DNA of 64,000 nt from Actinotalea caeni (GTDB lineage: Bacteria; Actinomycetota; Actinomycetes; Actinomycetales; Beutenbergiaceae), in NCBI RefSeq assembly GCF_009733795.1, contig NZ_WNXX01000017.1, positions 1 through 64,000 on the forward strand, read 5' to 3'. The notes beneath the pieces were generated by a model, which was not told where the DNA came from, made no database searches, and worked only from the letters and a program-made list of their open reading frames with translations. Each line of letters starts with the position of its first letter. Position 1 is the first letter of the stretch. This document shows positions 41,834 to 55,308 of the stretch, piece after piece. The position numbers were made by a program, and so were the translations under genes.

Positions 41834-42493
41834 ATGGCTGACAACACCACGCTCGCCGCCACCGTCCGCACCGAGTTCGGCAAGGGCGCCGCCCGCCGCA
41901 CCCGCCGCGCGGGCCAGATCCCCGCGGTCCTCTACGGGCACGGCTCCGACCCGATCCACCTCGCGCTCCCGGGCCACGACACGTTCCTCGCGCTCAAGGG
42001 CAACGCGAACGCGCTGCTCACGCTCGAGTTCGACGGCCGCTCGGAGCTCGCGCTCACCAAGGACGTGCAGCGCGACCCGGTGAAGCGCACCATCGACCAC
42101 GTCGACCTCGTCATCGTGCGTCGCGGCGAGAAGGTCGTCGTCGACATCCCCGTCCACGTCGAGGGCGAGTCCGCGCCCGGCACGATCCACACGGTCGAGT
42201 CGCAGACCCTGTCGGTGCGCGCCGAGGCCACGCACATCCCGGAGGCGCTCACCGTCTCGATCGAGGGCCTCACCGAGGCCGACGACGTCCGCGCCGCCTC
42301 GGTGCCGCTGCCCGACGGCGTCGAGCTCGAGACCGACGGCGACACCGTCGTCGTCTCGATCACGGTCCCGCGCGCGAGCGCCGACGACCTCGAGGCCGAC
42401 GAGGCCTCCGCCGCCGCGGGCGCCTCGGCGGGCGAGGCCGGCGAGGCCGCTGCGGAGAACGACGGCTCGGAGTCCGGCTCCGACGAGTCCTGA
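41834..42493 (+). CDS. rplY: 50S ribosomal protein L25 (CTC family)
   Basis: L25/Ctc binds 5S rRNA in the large subunit. The 219-residue product is the long general-stress form: an N-terminal 5S-binding domain (about 5-95, [31 protein letters not shown]) and a C-terminal beta domain (about 100-185), then an acidic Ala/Glu tail. The ATG at 41834 is the family start; an in-frame upstream extension is not conserved. The leader of up to 170 bases could allow regulation. pth follows 14 bases later, the normal pair. Confidence 0.94.
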   Translation: MADNTTLAATVRTEFGKGAARRTRRAGQIPAVLYGHGSDPIHLALPGHDTFLALKGNANALLTLEFDGRSELALTKDVQRDPVKRTIDHVDLVIVRRGEKVVVDIPVHVEGESAPGTIHTVESQTLSVRAEATHIPEALTVSIEGLTEADDVRAASVPLPDGVELETDGDTVVVSITVPRASADDLEADEASAAAGASAGEAGEAAAENDGSESGSDES

Positions 42494-42507
42494 CCCGGGT
42501 CTCGTCC

Positions 42508-43107
42508 ATGGCCGACGGTGCACACCTCGTCGTCGGGCTCGGGAACCCGGGCCCGGCGTACGCGGGCAACCGTCACAACGTCGGCCACATGGTGCTCGAC
42601 GTGCTCGCCCGGGACGTCCCGGGCGGGTTCGTCAACCACAAGGCGCGCGCCCAGGTGCTCGACGGCCGGCTGGGCGTCGGGCCGGGCGGCGCGCCCGGGC
42701 CGCGGGTCGTGCTCGCGCGGCCCAGCACCTACATGAACCTCTCGGGCGGCCCGGTCGCCGCCCTGCTGCGCTTCTACGACATCCCGGTCGAGCGCCTGGT
42801 CGTCGTGCACGACGAGCTCGACCTGCCGTTCGGCACGCTCCGCCTCAAGCGCGGCGGCGGCGAGGGCGGTCACAACGGGCTCAAGTCGATCAGCGCTGCG
42901 ATCGGCTCGCGCGACTACATGCGGCTGCGTGTCGGCATCGGCCGCCCGCCCGGCCGCCAGGACCCGGCGGACTACGTGCTGCGCGACTTCGCGGTCGCCG
43001 AGCGGGCCGATCTCGCCGTCATCCTCGAGGAGGCGGCCGACGGCGTGCGCGACCTCGTCGAGAACGGCCTGGTGCTCGCCCAGGACCGGCTGCACGCCCC
43101 GCGCTGA
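42508..43107 (+). CDS. pth: Peptidyl-tRNA hydrolase
   Basis: Pth recycles tRNA from peptidyl-tRNA that falls off ribosomes. The 199-residue product has [20 protein letters not shown] with Asn21 and catalytic His23, [41 protein letters not shown] (Asp102) and [11 protein letters not shown]. Length and motifs are standard. Likely cotranscribed with the L25 gene. Confidence 0.96.
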   Translation: MADGAHLVVGLGNPGPAYAGNRHNVGHMVLDVLARDVPGGFVNHKARAQVLDGRLGVGPGGAPGPRVVLARPSTYMNLSGGPVAALLRFYDIPVERLVVVHDELDLPFGTLRLKRGGGEGGHNGLKSISAAIGSRDYMRLRVGIGRPPGRQDPADYVLRDFAVAERADLAVILEEAADGVRDLVENGLVLAQDRLHAPR

Positions 43108-43266
43108 GCCCGCACCCGCCGGGTGGGCCGACGTGACCCGTGCCACCGGGTCCGTCGTCGGCGACCCCGTAGACTTGACGCCCTACCCGCAGCCGTCTGC
43201 CGCGCACCCCCTGCGACCGGCGGATGTGGGCTCGTCGTGCTGCCCACCGGCCGAACCGAGGAGCTC

Positions 43267-46949
<3,683 letters not shown>

Positions 46950-46950
<1 letters not shown>

Positions 46951-46988
46951 CGTCCGCAGGCCGGCGTCCGCAGGCCGCGAGCGGACGT
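46950..46988. terminator. Hairpin between mfd and the MFS gene
   Basis: ACGTCCGC (46950-46957) pairs with GCGGACGT (46981-46988), with a direct repeat CGTCCGCAGGCC inside the loop. It lies between two convergent genes. Confidence 0.45.
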
Positions 46989-46990
46989 GG

Positions 46991-48448
46991 TCAGGTGGTC
47001 GCGGCGCTGCGCCGCCCGCGGCGCTCGACGACCATCTCGTCGGTCATGTCCTCGAGCTCCTTGCCCTTGGTCTCGGGGATCTTGAGGAGCACGAAGACGA
47101 ACGACAGCAGCGCGAACACCGCGTAGAAGCCGTAGGCGAAGGTGAGCCCGATCTCGGCGAAGGCGGGGAACGTCGTCGAGATGAAGAAGTTCGACAACCA
47201 CTGCGCGGCCGCGGCCACCGCGAGCGCCCAGGCGCGGATCGAGTTCGGGAACATCTCGCCGAGCAGCACCCACACCAACGGGCCCCAGCTGACGCCGAAG
47301 GCGATGACGAAGACGTTCGCGCACACGAGCGCGATCGTCGACCAGGGCGCGGCGAGCTCGGCGGTGGAGCTGCCGTCGTCGGCGGTGACGATCGTGGCGT
47401 TGGCGAACGCGACCGCCATCAGGCCGAGCGAGACCACCATGCCGGCGGAGCCGGCGAGCAGCATCGGACGACGACCCACCCGGTCGACGAGCAGGATCGC
47501 GACGATCGTCACGACGATGTTCGTCACGGAGGTGATCACGGTGATCGTCAGCGCGTCGGACTCCTCGAAACCGACCGACCGCCACAGCGTCGTCGAGTAG
47601 TAGAAGATCACGTTGATCCCGACGAACTGCTGGAACATGGACAGCAGGATCCCGAGCCAGACGATCGGCTTGAGCCCGAGCCGACGCCCCCGCAGGTCGC
47701 CGAGCCGCTGCTGGCGCTCCTCGCCGAGCGAGGTGCGGATCTGCTCGATCTTGAGGTTGACGTCGGTCTCGCCGGTGAAGTCGAGCAGCACCTGCGAGGC
47801 CTTGTCGACCTTGCCGCGCGCGACCAGGAACCGTGGCGACTCCGGCAGCCGCAGCGCCATCACCCCGTAGACGATCGCCGGCACGGCCTCGGCCATGAAC
47901 ATCCAGCGCCACGCCTCCCGGCCCAGCCAGAGCTCGTTGGCGGCGCTGCCCGCGCTGCTGGCGAGCCAGGCGTCGGAGAGCAGGGCGACGAAGATGCCGG
48001 TGACGATCGCGAGCTGCTGCAGCGAGGCCAATCTGCCGCGCACCCGGGCGGGGGAGACCTCGGCGATGTAGGCGGGCGCGATGACCGACGCCGCGCCCAC
48101 GCCGAGCCCGCCGACCACCCGCCACACGATGAGGTCGATCACGCCGAACGCGAGCCCGGACCCGATCGAGGACATCAGGAACAGCACGGCCGCGATCAGC
48201 ATCACCGGGATGCGCCCGAGCTTGTTGGCCAGCCCGCCGGCGAACCAGGCGCCGACGACGCAGCCGAGCAGCGCCGAGGAGACCGCGAAACCGGACAGCC
48301 CGGCCCCGAGCGAGAACTGGTCGGTCAGCGCGTCGACCGCGCCGTTGATGACCGCGGTGTCGAAGCCGAACAGGAAGCCGCCGAGCGCGGCAGCGATGCA
48401 GATGCCGATGACGCGGGCGTTGAGCCTGGGTGGTGCGGACGCCTCCAT
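46991..48448 (-). CDS. Sugar-porter MFS transporter
   Basis: The 485-residue protein has twelve membrane helices and the sugar-porter signatures: GGFLFGFDTAVINGA in helix 1, GRIPVMLIAA after helix 2, the helix-5 motif IAEVSPARVRGRLASLQQL, PESPRFLVARGK before the central loop, QQFVGINVIFYYSTTLW in helix 7, DRVGRRPMLLAG, and PETKGKELE at the C-terminus. It most likely imports a hexose, pentose or inositol by proton symport; no catabolic genes lie next to it to narrow the substrate. Confidence 0.92.
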   Translation of the reverse strand: MEASAPPRLNARVIGICIAAALGGFLFGFDTAVINGAVDALTDQFSLGAGLSGFAVSSALLGCVVGAWFAGGLANKLGRIPVMLIAAVLFLMSSIGSGLAFGVIDLIVWRVVGGLGVGAASVIAPAYIAEVSPARVRGRLASLQQLAIVTGIFVALLSDAWLASSAGSAANELWLGREAWRWMFMAEAVPAIVYGVMALRLPESPRFLVARGKVDKASQVLLDFTGETDVNLKIEQIRTSLGEERQQRLGDLRGRRLGLKPIVWLGILLSMFQQFVGINVIFYYSTTLWRSVGFEESDALTITVITSVTNIVVTIVAILLVDRVGRRPMLLAGSAGMVVSLGLMAVAFANATIVTADDGSSTAELAAPWSTIALVCANVFVIAFGVSWGPLVWVLLGEMFPNSIRAWALAVAAAAQWLSNFFISTTFPAFAEIGLTFAYGFYAVFALLSFVFVLLKIPETKGKELEDMTDEMVVERRGRRSAATT

Positions 48449-48580
48449 GCCGATCCCTTCCCCCGGGCGAGGACCGGGCAGGCCCGTCGCAGCTGGTACG
48501 ACGAACCTAGCCCCGGACCCGCCCGGGGGCGCCGAGAACGCCCACCACCGGCCGCACGAGACCTCGCCGCCGGTGCCGGG

Positions 48581-49084
48581 TCAGCGGGACGCGACCTCGC
48601 GCACGAACATCCGGCAGCGCTCCTGCAGCCCGGCGATGCGGTCCGCGACCAGCAGGTCACGGATCTCGGCGACGCCGCTGCCGGCCTCGGCCGACGTCGG
48701 AGGACGACGGGCATTGGTCGAGCAGCGGAAGTCGGCGCAGATCAGGGTGCCGATCGAGTCGCCGCGGCGACCGGCGGGACCGGCCCGGCGCGCGGTGAGG
48801 AGCGTGACGTCGTCGGTCTCGACGACGTCCTCGCACCAGGCGCACATCGCGCGCCGGCGCGGCCCGCTGCCGCGGTCGGCGACGCGGAGCACGATACCGG
48901 TCGGGACGTCGTCGATCTCGACGACGACGTAGGCGACCAGCGGCGCCTTGCGGTCGCGCCAGCCGAGGTACTCCAGCCGGTCCCAGCGGACGGCGGAGAG
49001 GTCGGGCAGGGTGGCCTGCGCGACCTCGCGACGGGTGGCGTTGACGAACGACGCCCGGATCTGGGCGTCGGTGAGCGGGGTCAT
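48581..49084 (-). CDS. FBP-domain (elongation factor G-binding) protein
   Basis: The 167-residue protein matches the FBP family: helical N-terminal half (LTDAQIRASFVNATRREVAQATLPDL...) and a C-terminal treble-clef zinc finger with MCAWCEDVV and LICADFRCSTN supplying four Cys. Related FusB/FBP proteins bind EF-G, and in staphylococci they free it from fusidic acid. In actinomycetes the role is presumably in translation, not resistance. The ATG at 49084 follows GAAGGA at a longer than usual spacing. Confidence 0.85.
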   Translation of the reverse strand: MTPLTDAQIRASFVNATRREVAQATLPDLSAVRWDRLEYLGWRDRKAPLVAYVVVEIDDVPTGIVLRVADRGSGPRRRAMCAWCEDVVETDDVTLLTARRAGPAGRRGDSIGTLICADFRCSTNARRPPTSAEAGSGVAEIRDLLVADRIAGLQERCRMFVREVASR

Positions 49085-49392
49085 GACAGAGGTGTCCTTC
49101 GTGCGTGGGGTCGGGGTCGACGGGACCCGCCCGCACGCCGACGCACGGCACGCCGGGACGACGCGTGCGCACGCTGTCGCGTGCGCGAGGAGAGCTGCGG
49201 TCAGCGGGGACGGGTGGCAGGAGCGACCGCTGAGCAGGCCTGTCCGGCCACCCCGCTCCCTGCGGCGACACCCATCGCTGCTCCTCGCTGTCCGACCCGC
49301 GGCGCGGACACGCACGCGGTCACCGACCACGCTACCCAGGCCGCTGCGGCGTGGTCGAGGCGATTTGAGCGTGACACGGGCCACTCGGGTCG
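49085..49392. other. 308-base gap: leader of the FBP gene
   Basis: I see no gene here. A minus-strand promoter candidate consists of TCGACC and TAGCGT (at 49334-49329), 18 bases apart, which would give the FBP gene a leader of about 240 bases. The leader contains the short inverted repeat GCGTGCGCACGC and several GC hairpins but no known riboswitch pattern. Confidence 0.35.
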
Positions 49393-49968
49393 CTAGCGCG
49401 CCGCGACCGAGACCAGCTGACCCTTGCCGAGCGGCACCAGCGCCGTCGCCCAGCCGGGCTCGGCCCGCAGCAGCTCGGCGAGCGGAGCGACCTGCTCGAC
49501 GTGCGAGACCGCGTTGTCGACGACGAGCGAGCCGCCCGGCCGCAGTGCGGTGCGGATCGCGGGCCACCACCCGGCGTAGCGACTGCGCTCGGCGTCGAGG
49601 AAGAGCAGGTCGACCGAGCCGGGCGGGCACGCGCCCAGCCAGGCGCCGCCGTCGGCGGTCACGAGCTCGGCCGTCACGCCCGCGCGGTCGAGGTTGCCGC
49701 GGGCCTCGGTCTGGTCGGCGACGTCGACCGACGTCAGCCGGCCGCCCGTGCGCCCGACGGCGTCCGCCAGCCAGATCGTCGAGTAGCCGTTCGAGGTGCC
49801 GATCTCCACGACCCTGGTCGCCGCGACCGCCTGGACGTGCCACCACAGCCACGCGGCGGCGTCGGGCTCGAGGTTGCGGCGTCTGCGCTGCCGGTCGGGC
49901 TCGTGCTCGTCGAGCCGGCGACCCTCGTCGTGCAGGTCGGTCAGGAAGCGGCGGAGCGTGGCATCCAT
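49393..49968 (-). CDS. SAM-dependent O-methyltransferase (COMT/class I)
   Basis: The 191-residue Rossmann-fold protein has VVEIGTSNGYSTIWLADAVG (motif I), VDVADQTEARGNLDRAGVTAEL, LLFLDAERSRYAGWW (catalytic metal region) and GGSLVVDNAVSH, as in small methyltransferase_24/OMT_3 proteins. Its substrate is unknown. It is the last gene of the nad run, 22 bases after the cysteine desulfurase, so it may be cotranscribed. Confidence 0.82.
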   Translation of the reverse strand: MDATLRRFLTDLHDEGRRLDEHEPDRQRRRRNLEPDAAAWLWWHVQAVAATRVVEIGTSNGYSTIWLADAVGRTGGRLTSVDVADQTEARGNLDRAGVTAELVTADGGAWLGACPPGSVDLLFLDAERSRYAGWWPAIRTALRPGGSLVVDNAVSHVEQVAPLAELLRAEPGWATALVPLGKGQLVSVAAR

Positions 49969-49990
49969 CCCGTTCGATCCTGCCACGGCC

Positions 49991-51127
49991 TCACACCAGC
50001 AGTGCGGACACCGCCTCGACCAGCGCGGACGCCGCCGCGCGGGCCTGCTCGGCGGTGGTGTCGCGCCCGAGGGTGAGCCGCACCGCGGTCTGGGCGACCT
50101 CCGGGTCGATGCCGAGCGCCAGCAGCACGTGCGAGGGCTCGTCGCGACCGGCGGCGCACGCCGAGCCGGAGGAGACCAGCACGCCGCGCCGCTCCAGCTC
50201 CAGCAGCACGGCCTCGCCGCTGGTGCCCGGGAAGCAGAACGACGCGTGGTGCGGGAGCCGGGACGTCGCCGAGCCGGTGAGCACCGCCGTCGGCAGCGCG
50301 GCGCGCACGCTCGCGACCAGCTCGTCCCGCACAACCGCGAGCGCGGCCGCGCGCTCGCCGCGCTCGGCCTCGGCCAGCTCGAGCGCGACCGCCAGCGCCA
50401 CCGCGCCGGCCACGTTCTCGGTCCCGGACCGGCGCCCACGCTCCTGCCCGCCGCCGTGCAGCACCGGCTCGACGGCGAGCCGGCCGCGCAGGTAGACGGC
50501 GCCCACCCCCTTGGGTGCGCCGACCTTGTGCCCGGAGATGCTCAGCGCGTCCACACCGAGCGCGCCGACGTCCAGCGGCAGCCACCCGGCCGCCTGCACC
50601 GCGTCGGTGTGCACGAGCACACCCTGCTCGCGCGCCACCGCGGTCAGCGCGGCGACGTCCTGCACGGTGCCGACCTCGTTGTTGGCGTAGCCGACGCTCA
50701 CCAGCGTGCTCCCCGGGTGCACGGCCGCCGCGAGCCGCTCGGGCGCGAGCGCGCCGTCGCCGTCGACACCGAGCACCTCGCTGGTGAAGCCGTGCAGCCG
50801 GGCCAGCGCGTCCACCGAGGCGAGCACCGCCTCGTGCTCGACGGCGGTCGTCAGCACGTGCCGGTCCCGGGGCTGCCCGAGCGCCAGCCCCTTGATCGCC
50901 AGGTTCGCGCCCTCCGTGCCCCCCGAGGTGAAGACGACCTCGCTCACCCGGCAGCCCAGCACCGCCGCCACGCGGGCCCGCGCGTCGGCGAGCGCGGCCG
51001 CCGCCCGCTGGCCGAGCTCGTGGCGGCTCGAGGGGTTGCCGAACTCGCCGGTCAGGTAGGGCCAGGCGGCCTCGAGGGCCTCGCGGCGCACCGGGCCGGT
51101 GGCGGCGGTGTCGAGGTAGAGGGTCAT
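49991..51127 (-). CDS. Cysteine desulfurase (NifS/IscS type)
   Basis: This PLP enzyme takes sulfur from cysteine for Fe-S cluster assembly. The 378-residue product has the PLP-binding HK201 in SISGHKVGAPKG, FTSGGTEGANLAIKG, HTDAVQAAG, GGGQERGRRSGTENV, and the active-site Cys324 in SSGSACAAG. Its start overlaps the nadC stop (ATGA), and it is in the same run as nadA. That strongly suggests it serves the 4Fe-4S cluster of quinolinate synthase, as nadB-linked desulfurases do elsewhere. Confidence 0.93.
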   Translation of the reverse strand: MTLYLDTAATGPVRREALEAAWPYLTGEFGNPSSRHELGQRAAAALADARARVAAVLGCRVSEVVFTSGGTEGANLAIKGLALGQPRDRHVLTTAVEHEAVLASVDALARLHGFTSEVLGVDGDGALAPERLAAAVHPGSTLVSVGYANNEVGTVQDVAALTAVAREQGVLVHTDAVQAAGWLPLDVGALGVDALSISGHKVGAPKGVGAVYLRGRLAVEPVLHGGGQERGRRSGTENVAGAVALAVALELAEAERGERAAALAVVRDELVASVRAALPTAVLTGSATSRLPHHASFCFPGTSGEAVLLELERRGVLVSSGSACAAGRDEPSHVLLALGIDPEVAQTAVRLTLGRDTTAEQARAAASALVEAVSALLV

Positions 51128-51984
51128 CGCACCTCGATGTCGAGCCCGAGGTCGAGCGAGCCGGCGCTGTGGGTGAGCGCGCCGACGCTGATGACGTCGA
51201 CGCCGGTCTCCGCGATCGCGCGCACCGTGTCGAGCCGGACGTTGCCGCTGGCCTCGACGACCGCCCGGCCGGCGACGAGCGCCGCTCCCTCGCGCAGCTC
51301 GTCGAGCGTGAAGTTGTCGAGCATGACGACGTCGACACCCGCGGCGAGCACCGGCTCCAGCTGGTCGAGGCGGTCGACCTCGACCTCGATGCGCACCGTG
51401 TGGGGCACGCGCTCGCGCGCGGCCCGCAGCGCCTCGGTGACGTCCAGCCCGGAGGCGAGCAGCACCGCCAGGTGGTTGTCCTTGACCATGACGGCGTCCG
51501 ACAGGCCGAAGCGGTGGTTGTGACCACCGCCCGCCCGGACCGCGTGACGCTCCAGCAGCCGCAGCCCCGGGGTGGTCTTGCGGGTGTCGGCGATCCGCAC
51601 CCCGGTGCCGGCGACGGCGGCCACGTAGCGCGACGTCGTGGTGGCCACGCCGCTGAGCCGCTGCGCGAAGTTGAGCGCGACCCGCTCCGCCTGCAGCACC
51701 GCGGCGGCCGGGCCGCTCACGCGTGCCAGGACCGCTCCGCCGTCGAAGGTCGCGCCGTCGTCGACCAGCAGGTCGACCACGGTGGTCGGGTCGGTCAGGC
51801 GGAAGGCCGCGGCGACCGCGGCGCCGCCCGCGAAGGTGCCGGGCTCGCGCGCGACGAGCTCCGCGGTCGCGGTCGCGGTCGTGGGCACGAGCGCCTGGCA
51901 GGTGAGGTCGCCCCAGGGGGCGTCCTCGCGCAGCGCCTGCCCGACGACGTCGGCGACGGCGGCCTGGTCGAGCACGCCGGTCAC
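51124..51984 (-). CDS. nadC: Nicotinate-nucleotide pyrophosphorylase (carboxylating)
   Basis: NadC converts quinolinate and PRPP to nicotinate mononucleotide, the third step of de novo NAD synthesis. The 286-residue product has EDAPWGDLTCQALVP at the start, VALNFAQRLSGVATTTSRYV, the quinolinate-binding IADTRKTTPGLRLLERHAVRAGGGHNHRFGLSDAVMVKDNHL, EVEVDRLDQL, and VMLDNF near the end. The GTG at 51984 overlaps the TGA of the SRPBCC gene. Confidence 0.95.
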   Translation of the reverse strand: MTGVLDQAAVADVVGQALREDAPWGDLTCQALVPTTATATAELVAREPGTFAGGAAVAAAFRLTDPTTVVDLLVDDGATFDGGAVLARVSGPAAAVLQAERVALNFAQRLSGVATTTSRYVAAVAGTGVRIADTRKTTPGLRLLERHAVRAGGGHNHRFGLSDAVMVKDNHLAVLLASGLDVTEALRAARERVPHTVRIEVEVDRLDQLEPVLAAGVDVVMLDNFTLDELREGAALVAGRAVVEASGNVRLDTVRAIAETGVDVISVGALTHSAGSLDLGLDIEVR

Positions 51985-52430
51985 GCGCCCTCGGCCAGGG
52001 CGGCGAGCCGCTCGATCGAGGCGAGCAGGCGCTCGCTCGTCGTCGCGCGGGCGTGCGCGAGCCTCGTGGGGTCGGTGAGGTTCGTCCAGTCGTAGGTGTG
52101 GCGCACCAGCGTGCCGTCGGCGACGGGCTCGAGCTCCCAGCGCCACAGGTGGCCGCGGGGCTCCTCGCCGGGCACGTTCGGCAGCCACGCGACGCGGCGG
52201 CCCTCGACGAGCTCGACGACGGTGTTCTCGCGCGTCGCGCCGTTCGTCAGCGTCATCGTGAACACGTCGCCCACGGCGCGGACGCGCTGGCCCGGAGCGG
52301 CCGTGGCGAGGTTGTCGTTGCCGTCCCACTCCGGCTGCCGGGCGGGGTCGGCGATCAGCTCCCAGATCGTCTCGGCGGGCGCGTGCACGACGCGCTCGGC
52401 CGTGGCGACGCGGGTCTCGGTCTCGCTCAT
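51981..52430 (-). CDS. SRPBCC (START-like polyketide cyclase fold) protein
   Basis: The 149-residue protein has the SRPBCC helix-grip fold: ATAERVVHAPAETIWELIADPARQPEWDG at the start and HLWRWELEPVADGTLVRHTYDWTNLTD in the second half. Such proteins bind small hydrophobic ligands; many have no assigned role. AGGAGG precedes the ATG. It sits between nadB and nadC and overlaps nadC by four bases, so it is produced with the NAD enzymes. Why is not known. Confidence 0.82.
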   Translation of the reverse strand: MSETETRVATAERVVHAPAETIWELIADPARQPEWDGNDNLATAAPGQRVRAVGDVFTMTLTNGATRENTVVELVEGRRVAWLPNVPGEEPRGHLWRWELEPVADGTLVRHTYDWTNLTDPTRLAHARATTSERLLASIERLAALAEGA

Positions 52431-52468
52431 CGGTCCTCCTCGTGAGGCGTGTGCCTCGGGTCGGCGGG

Positions 52469-53998
52469 TCAGCGGGTTGCCGCGGCGAGCTGCGGCGTGC
52501 GGGCGGTGGCGGGGTCGTCGGAGCGGTGGTGGGCTCCGACCGAGCGCGGGCGGTCCGCCGCGGCGCGTGCGCACGCCCGCGCGAGCAGCAGCAGGTTCGC
52601 GTCCTCGTGGGAGGCGCGGTCGGTCGCGGCCGGCGCGCTCGCCGCCCAGGCGTCGAGGGTGGCGACCGCGGCGGCGAGGCCCTCGCCGTCGCGCACCAGC
52701 CCGACGGCGTCCCACATCAGCTGCTGCAGCGCGGCGCGGGTGAAGGGGACGCTCGTCGCGAGGGCAGGCGCCGCCGGGGTGTCGGCGAGCACCGTCCCGG
52801 GCAGCGACCCCGGTGTCGGCCAGGAGTCGAGGTCGCCGAGGGCGCGGGCGGCCCGGTCGGCGAACACCGCTCCCTCCAGCAGCGAGTTCGACGCCAGCCG
52901 GTTCGCGCCGTGCACGCCGGTGCGCGCGCACTCGCCGATCGCGAGCAGCCCGGGCACGCTCGTGCGGCCCCAGAGGTCGGTCGCGACGCCGCCCATCCAG
53001 TAGTGCGCGGCCGGGGTCACCGGGACCGGCTCGGCGGCCCAGTCGAGGCCGGCGGCGCGCACCGCGGCGTCGATGCTGGGGAAGCGTGCCGCGAGGAACT
53101 CCGCGCCGAGGGCGGTCGCGTCCAGCACCACCGGGACGCCGCCCTGCCGATCCATCTCGGCGAACACCGCGCGGGCGACGACGTCGCGCGGGGCCAGCTC
53201 GGCGCCGTCGACGTCGGCCATGAAGCGCTCGCCCGCGGCGTTGCGCAGCACCGCTCCCTCGCCGCGCACCGCCTCGGAGACCAGGAAGTTGCCGGGCAGT
53301 GCGAGCGTCGTCGGGTGGAACTGGTACAGCTCGACGTCCGCGAGACGGGCGCCGGCACGCGCGGCGCACGCGACGCCGTCCCCGGTCGCCGCCGCCGGGT
53401 TGGAGGTGAACGGGTAGAGCTGGCCGGCACCGCCGGTCGCGAGCACGACGGCGTCGGCGTCGAGAAGGACGCGGGCACCGCCGTCGAGCTCGACCTCGGC
53501 GCCGACGACCCGCGTGCCTGGTCCGGCCTCGGTGCGCAGCGCGAGCAGGAACGCGTGCTCGTGCACCGCGACGTCGCGCTCGCGCAGCCGCGCCACCAGC
53601 GCCGAGGAGATCGCCGCCCCGGTCGCGTCGCCGCCGGCGTGCAGGATGCGCGGGAACGAGTGCGCCGCCTCCAGCCCGTGCGCGAGCTCGCCGTCGTGGG
53701 TGTCGAACGCGACGCCGAGATCGATGAGCTCCCGGATGCGGTCGGGACCCTCGGCGCACAGCACGCGCACCGCCTCCGGGTCGCACAGCCCCGCGCCTGC
53801 GGCGAGGGTGTCGGAGACGTGCGAGGCGACCGAGTCGTCCGGGAACAGCGCCGCCGCGACCCCGCCCTGCGCGTACCGGGTGTTCGACTGCCCCAGCTCG
53901 CCCTTGGTCACGACCGTGACCTCGTGCCCGGCCGCCACCGCGTCGAGCGCGAGCGACAGCCCCGCGATGCCCGACCCGACGACGAGCACCCGGCTCAT
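52469..53998 (-). CDS. nadB: L-aspartate oxidase
   Basis: NadB oxidises aspartate to iminoaspartate, the first step of de novo NAD synthesis. The 509-residue flavoprotein has VLVVGSGIAGLSLALDA (FAD), the RYAQGGVAAALFPDDS loop, AHSFPRILHAGGDATG, ELYQFHPTTLALP, the substrate-binding MGGVATDLWGRTSVPGLLAIGECARTGVHGANRLASNSLLEG block and a helical C-terminal region. Its ATG overlaps the nadA stop (ATGA). Confidence 0.95.
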   Translation of the reverse strand: MSRVLVVGSGIAGLSLALDAVAAGHEVTVVTKGELGQSNTRYAQGGVAAALFPDDSVASHVSDTLAAGAGLCDPEAVRVLCAEGPDRIRELIDLGVAFDTHDGELAHGLEAAHSFPRILHAGGDATGAAISSALVARLRERDVAVHEHAFLLALRTEAGPGTRVVGAEVELDGGARVLLDADAVVLATGGAGQLYPFTSNPAAATGDGVACAARAGARLADVELYQFHPTTLALPGNFLVSEAVRGEGAVLRNAAGERFMADVDGAELAPRDVVARAVFAEMDRQGGVPVVLDATALGAEFLAARFPSIDAAVRAAGLDWAAEPVPVTPAAHYWMGGVATDLWGRTSVPGLLAIGECARTGVHGANRLASNSLLEGAVFADRAARALGDLDSWPTPGSLPGTVLADTPAAPALATSVPFTRAALQQLMWDAVGLVRDGEGLAAAVATLDAWAASAPAATDRASHEDANLLLLARACARAAADRPRSVGAHHRSDDPATARTPQLAAATR

Positions 53999-55299
53999 CG
54001 CGCGGCTCCCACCGCCGGCTGCGGCCTCGCCTCGAGCATGCGCTCGAGGGCGACCCGCGCGTACGCGGTCACGTCGTCGGGGACGGCGACCTGGTTGAGG
54101 ACCTCGCCGTCGGCGAGCGCCTCGAGCACCCAGGCGAGGTAGCCGGGGTGGATCCGGTACATCGTCGAGCACGGGCACACGACGGGGTCGAGGCAGAAGA
54201 TCGTGTGCTGGGGGTGCTGCGCCGCGAGCCGCTGCACGAGGTTGATCTCCGTGCCGATCGCGAACGTCGTCGGCTCGGTCGCGCCCTCGATCGCGCGCCG
54301 GATGTAGTCGGTCGAGCCCGACTCGTCGGCCGCGTCGACCACCGGCATCGGGCACTCGGGGTGCACGATGACCCGCACGCCGGGGTGCTCGGCGCGCGCC
54401 TGCTCGATCTGGGCGACCGTGAACCGCTTGTGCACCGAGCAGAACCCGTGCCACAGCAGCACGCGGGCGTCGTGGAGGGTGTCCTCGTCGTTCCCACCGA
54501 GCGGCTTGTTGGGGTTCCACGTCGGCATCTGCTCCAGTGGCACACCCATGGCCTTGGCGGTGTTGCGGCCCAGGTGCTGGTCCGGGAAGAACAGCACCCG
54601 CTGGCCGCGCGCGAACGCCCACTCCAGCACGGTCGCGGCGTTGGAGGAGGTGCAGACGATGCCGCCGTGGCGGCCGCAGAACGCCTTGAGCGCGGCGGAG
54701 GAGTTCATGTACGTCACCGGGATGACCGGGACCCGGCCCTGCGCGTCCGGCTCGGTGCCGTAGAGGTCGACGAGCTGCTCCCAGCACTCCTCGACCTGGT
54801 CGAGGTTCGCCATGTCGGCCATCGAGCAACCGGCGGCGAGGTTGGGCAGGATCACGCGCTGGTGCGGGCCGGAGAGCATGTCCGCCGTCTCGGCCATGAA
54901 GTGCACGCCGCAGAACACGATCGTCGAGGCGTCCGGGTGCTCCTTGGTGGCCTGCGCGAGCTGGTAGGAGTCGCCGACGTAGTCGGCGTAGGTGATGACC
55001 TCGTCGCGCTGGTAGAAGTGGCCGAGCACGACGACGTCGTCGGCCAGCCGCTCGCGCGCGGCCCGGATCCAGGCGTCGAGCTGCTCGGGCGAGGCGTCGC
55101 GGTAGCGCTGCGGGAGGGTGCCCTGGCGCGGCGAGCCGATCGGGAGCGGGTCGGCCTGCGAGGCGCCGGGACCGTATCCGAACGTGCGGGCGTCGTACTC
55201 CCAGGGCCCCTGCGGGAGGTCGGAGCTGCACGTGCTGCCGGGGGTCGTGCCGGCGGCGATGCTGCGGATGCGCAGGTCGACCGAGGCGGTGCTGGTCAT
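53995..55299 (-). CDS. nadA: Quinolinate synthase
   Basis: NadA condenses iminoaspartate with dihydroxyacetone phosphate to quinolinate on a 4Fe-4S cluster. The 434-residue product has VVLGHFYQRDEVI, CGVHFMAETADMLS, LPNLAAGCSMAD (Cys158), GGIVCTSSNA (Cys216), FFPDQHLGRNTA, HPECPMPVVDAAD, GTEINLV and the CPCS pair (Cys375/Cys377), so cluster ligands are present. It is the long actinobacterial form with an N-terminal extension of about 60 residues. AGGAG lies seven bases before the ATG, and the nrtR stop is only nine bases upstream. Confidence 0.96.
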   Translation of the reverse strand: MTSTASVDLRIRSIAAGTTPGSTCSSDLPQGPWEYDARTFGYGPGASQADPLPIGSPRQGTLPQRYRDASPEQLDAWIRAARERLADDVVVLGHFYQRDEVITYADYVGDSYQLAQATKEHPDASTIVFCGVHFMAETADMLSGPHQRVILPNLAAGCSMADMANLDQVEECWEQLVDLYGTEPDAQGRVPVIPVTYMNSSAALKAFCGRHGGIVCTSSNAATVLEWAFARGQRVLFFPDQHLGRNTAKAMGVPLEQMPTWNPNKPLGGNDEDTLHDARVLLWHGFCSVHKRFTVAQIEQARAEHPGVRVIVHPECPMPVVDAADESGSTDYIRRAIEGATEPTTFAIGTEINLVQRLAAQHPQHTIFCLDPVVCPCSTMYRIHPGYLAWVLEALADGEVLNQVAVPDDVTAYARVALERMLEARPQPAVGAAR

Positions 55300-55308
55300 G
55301 GTGGGCTC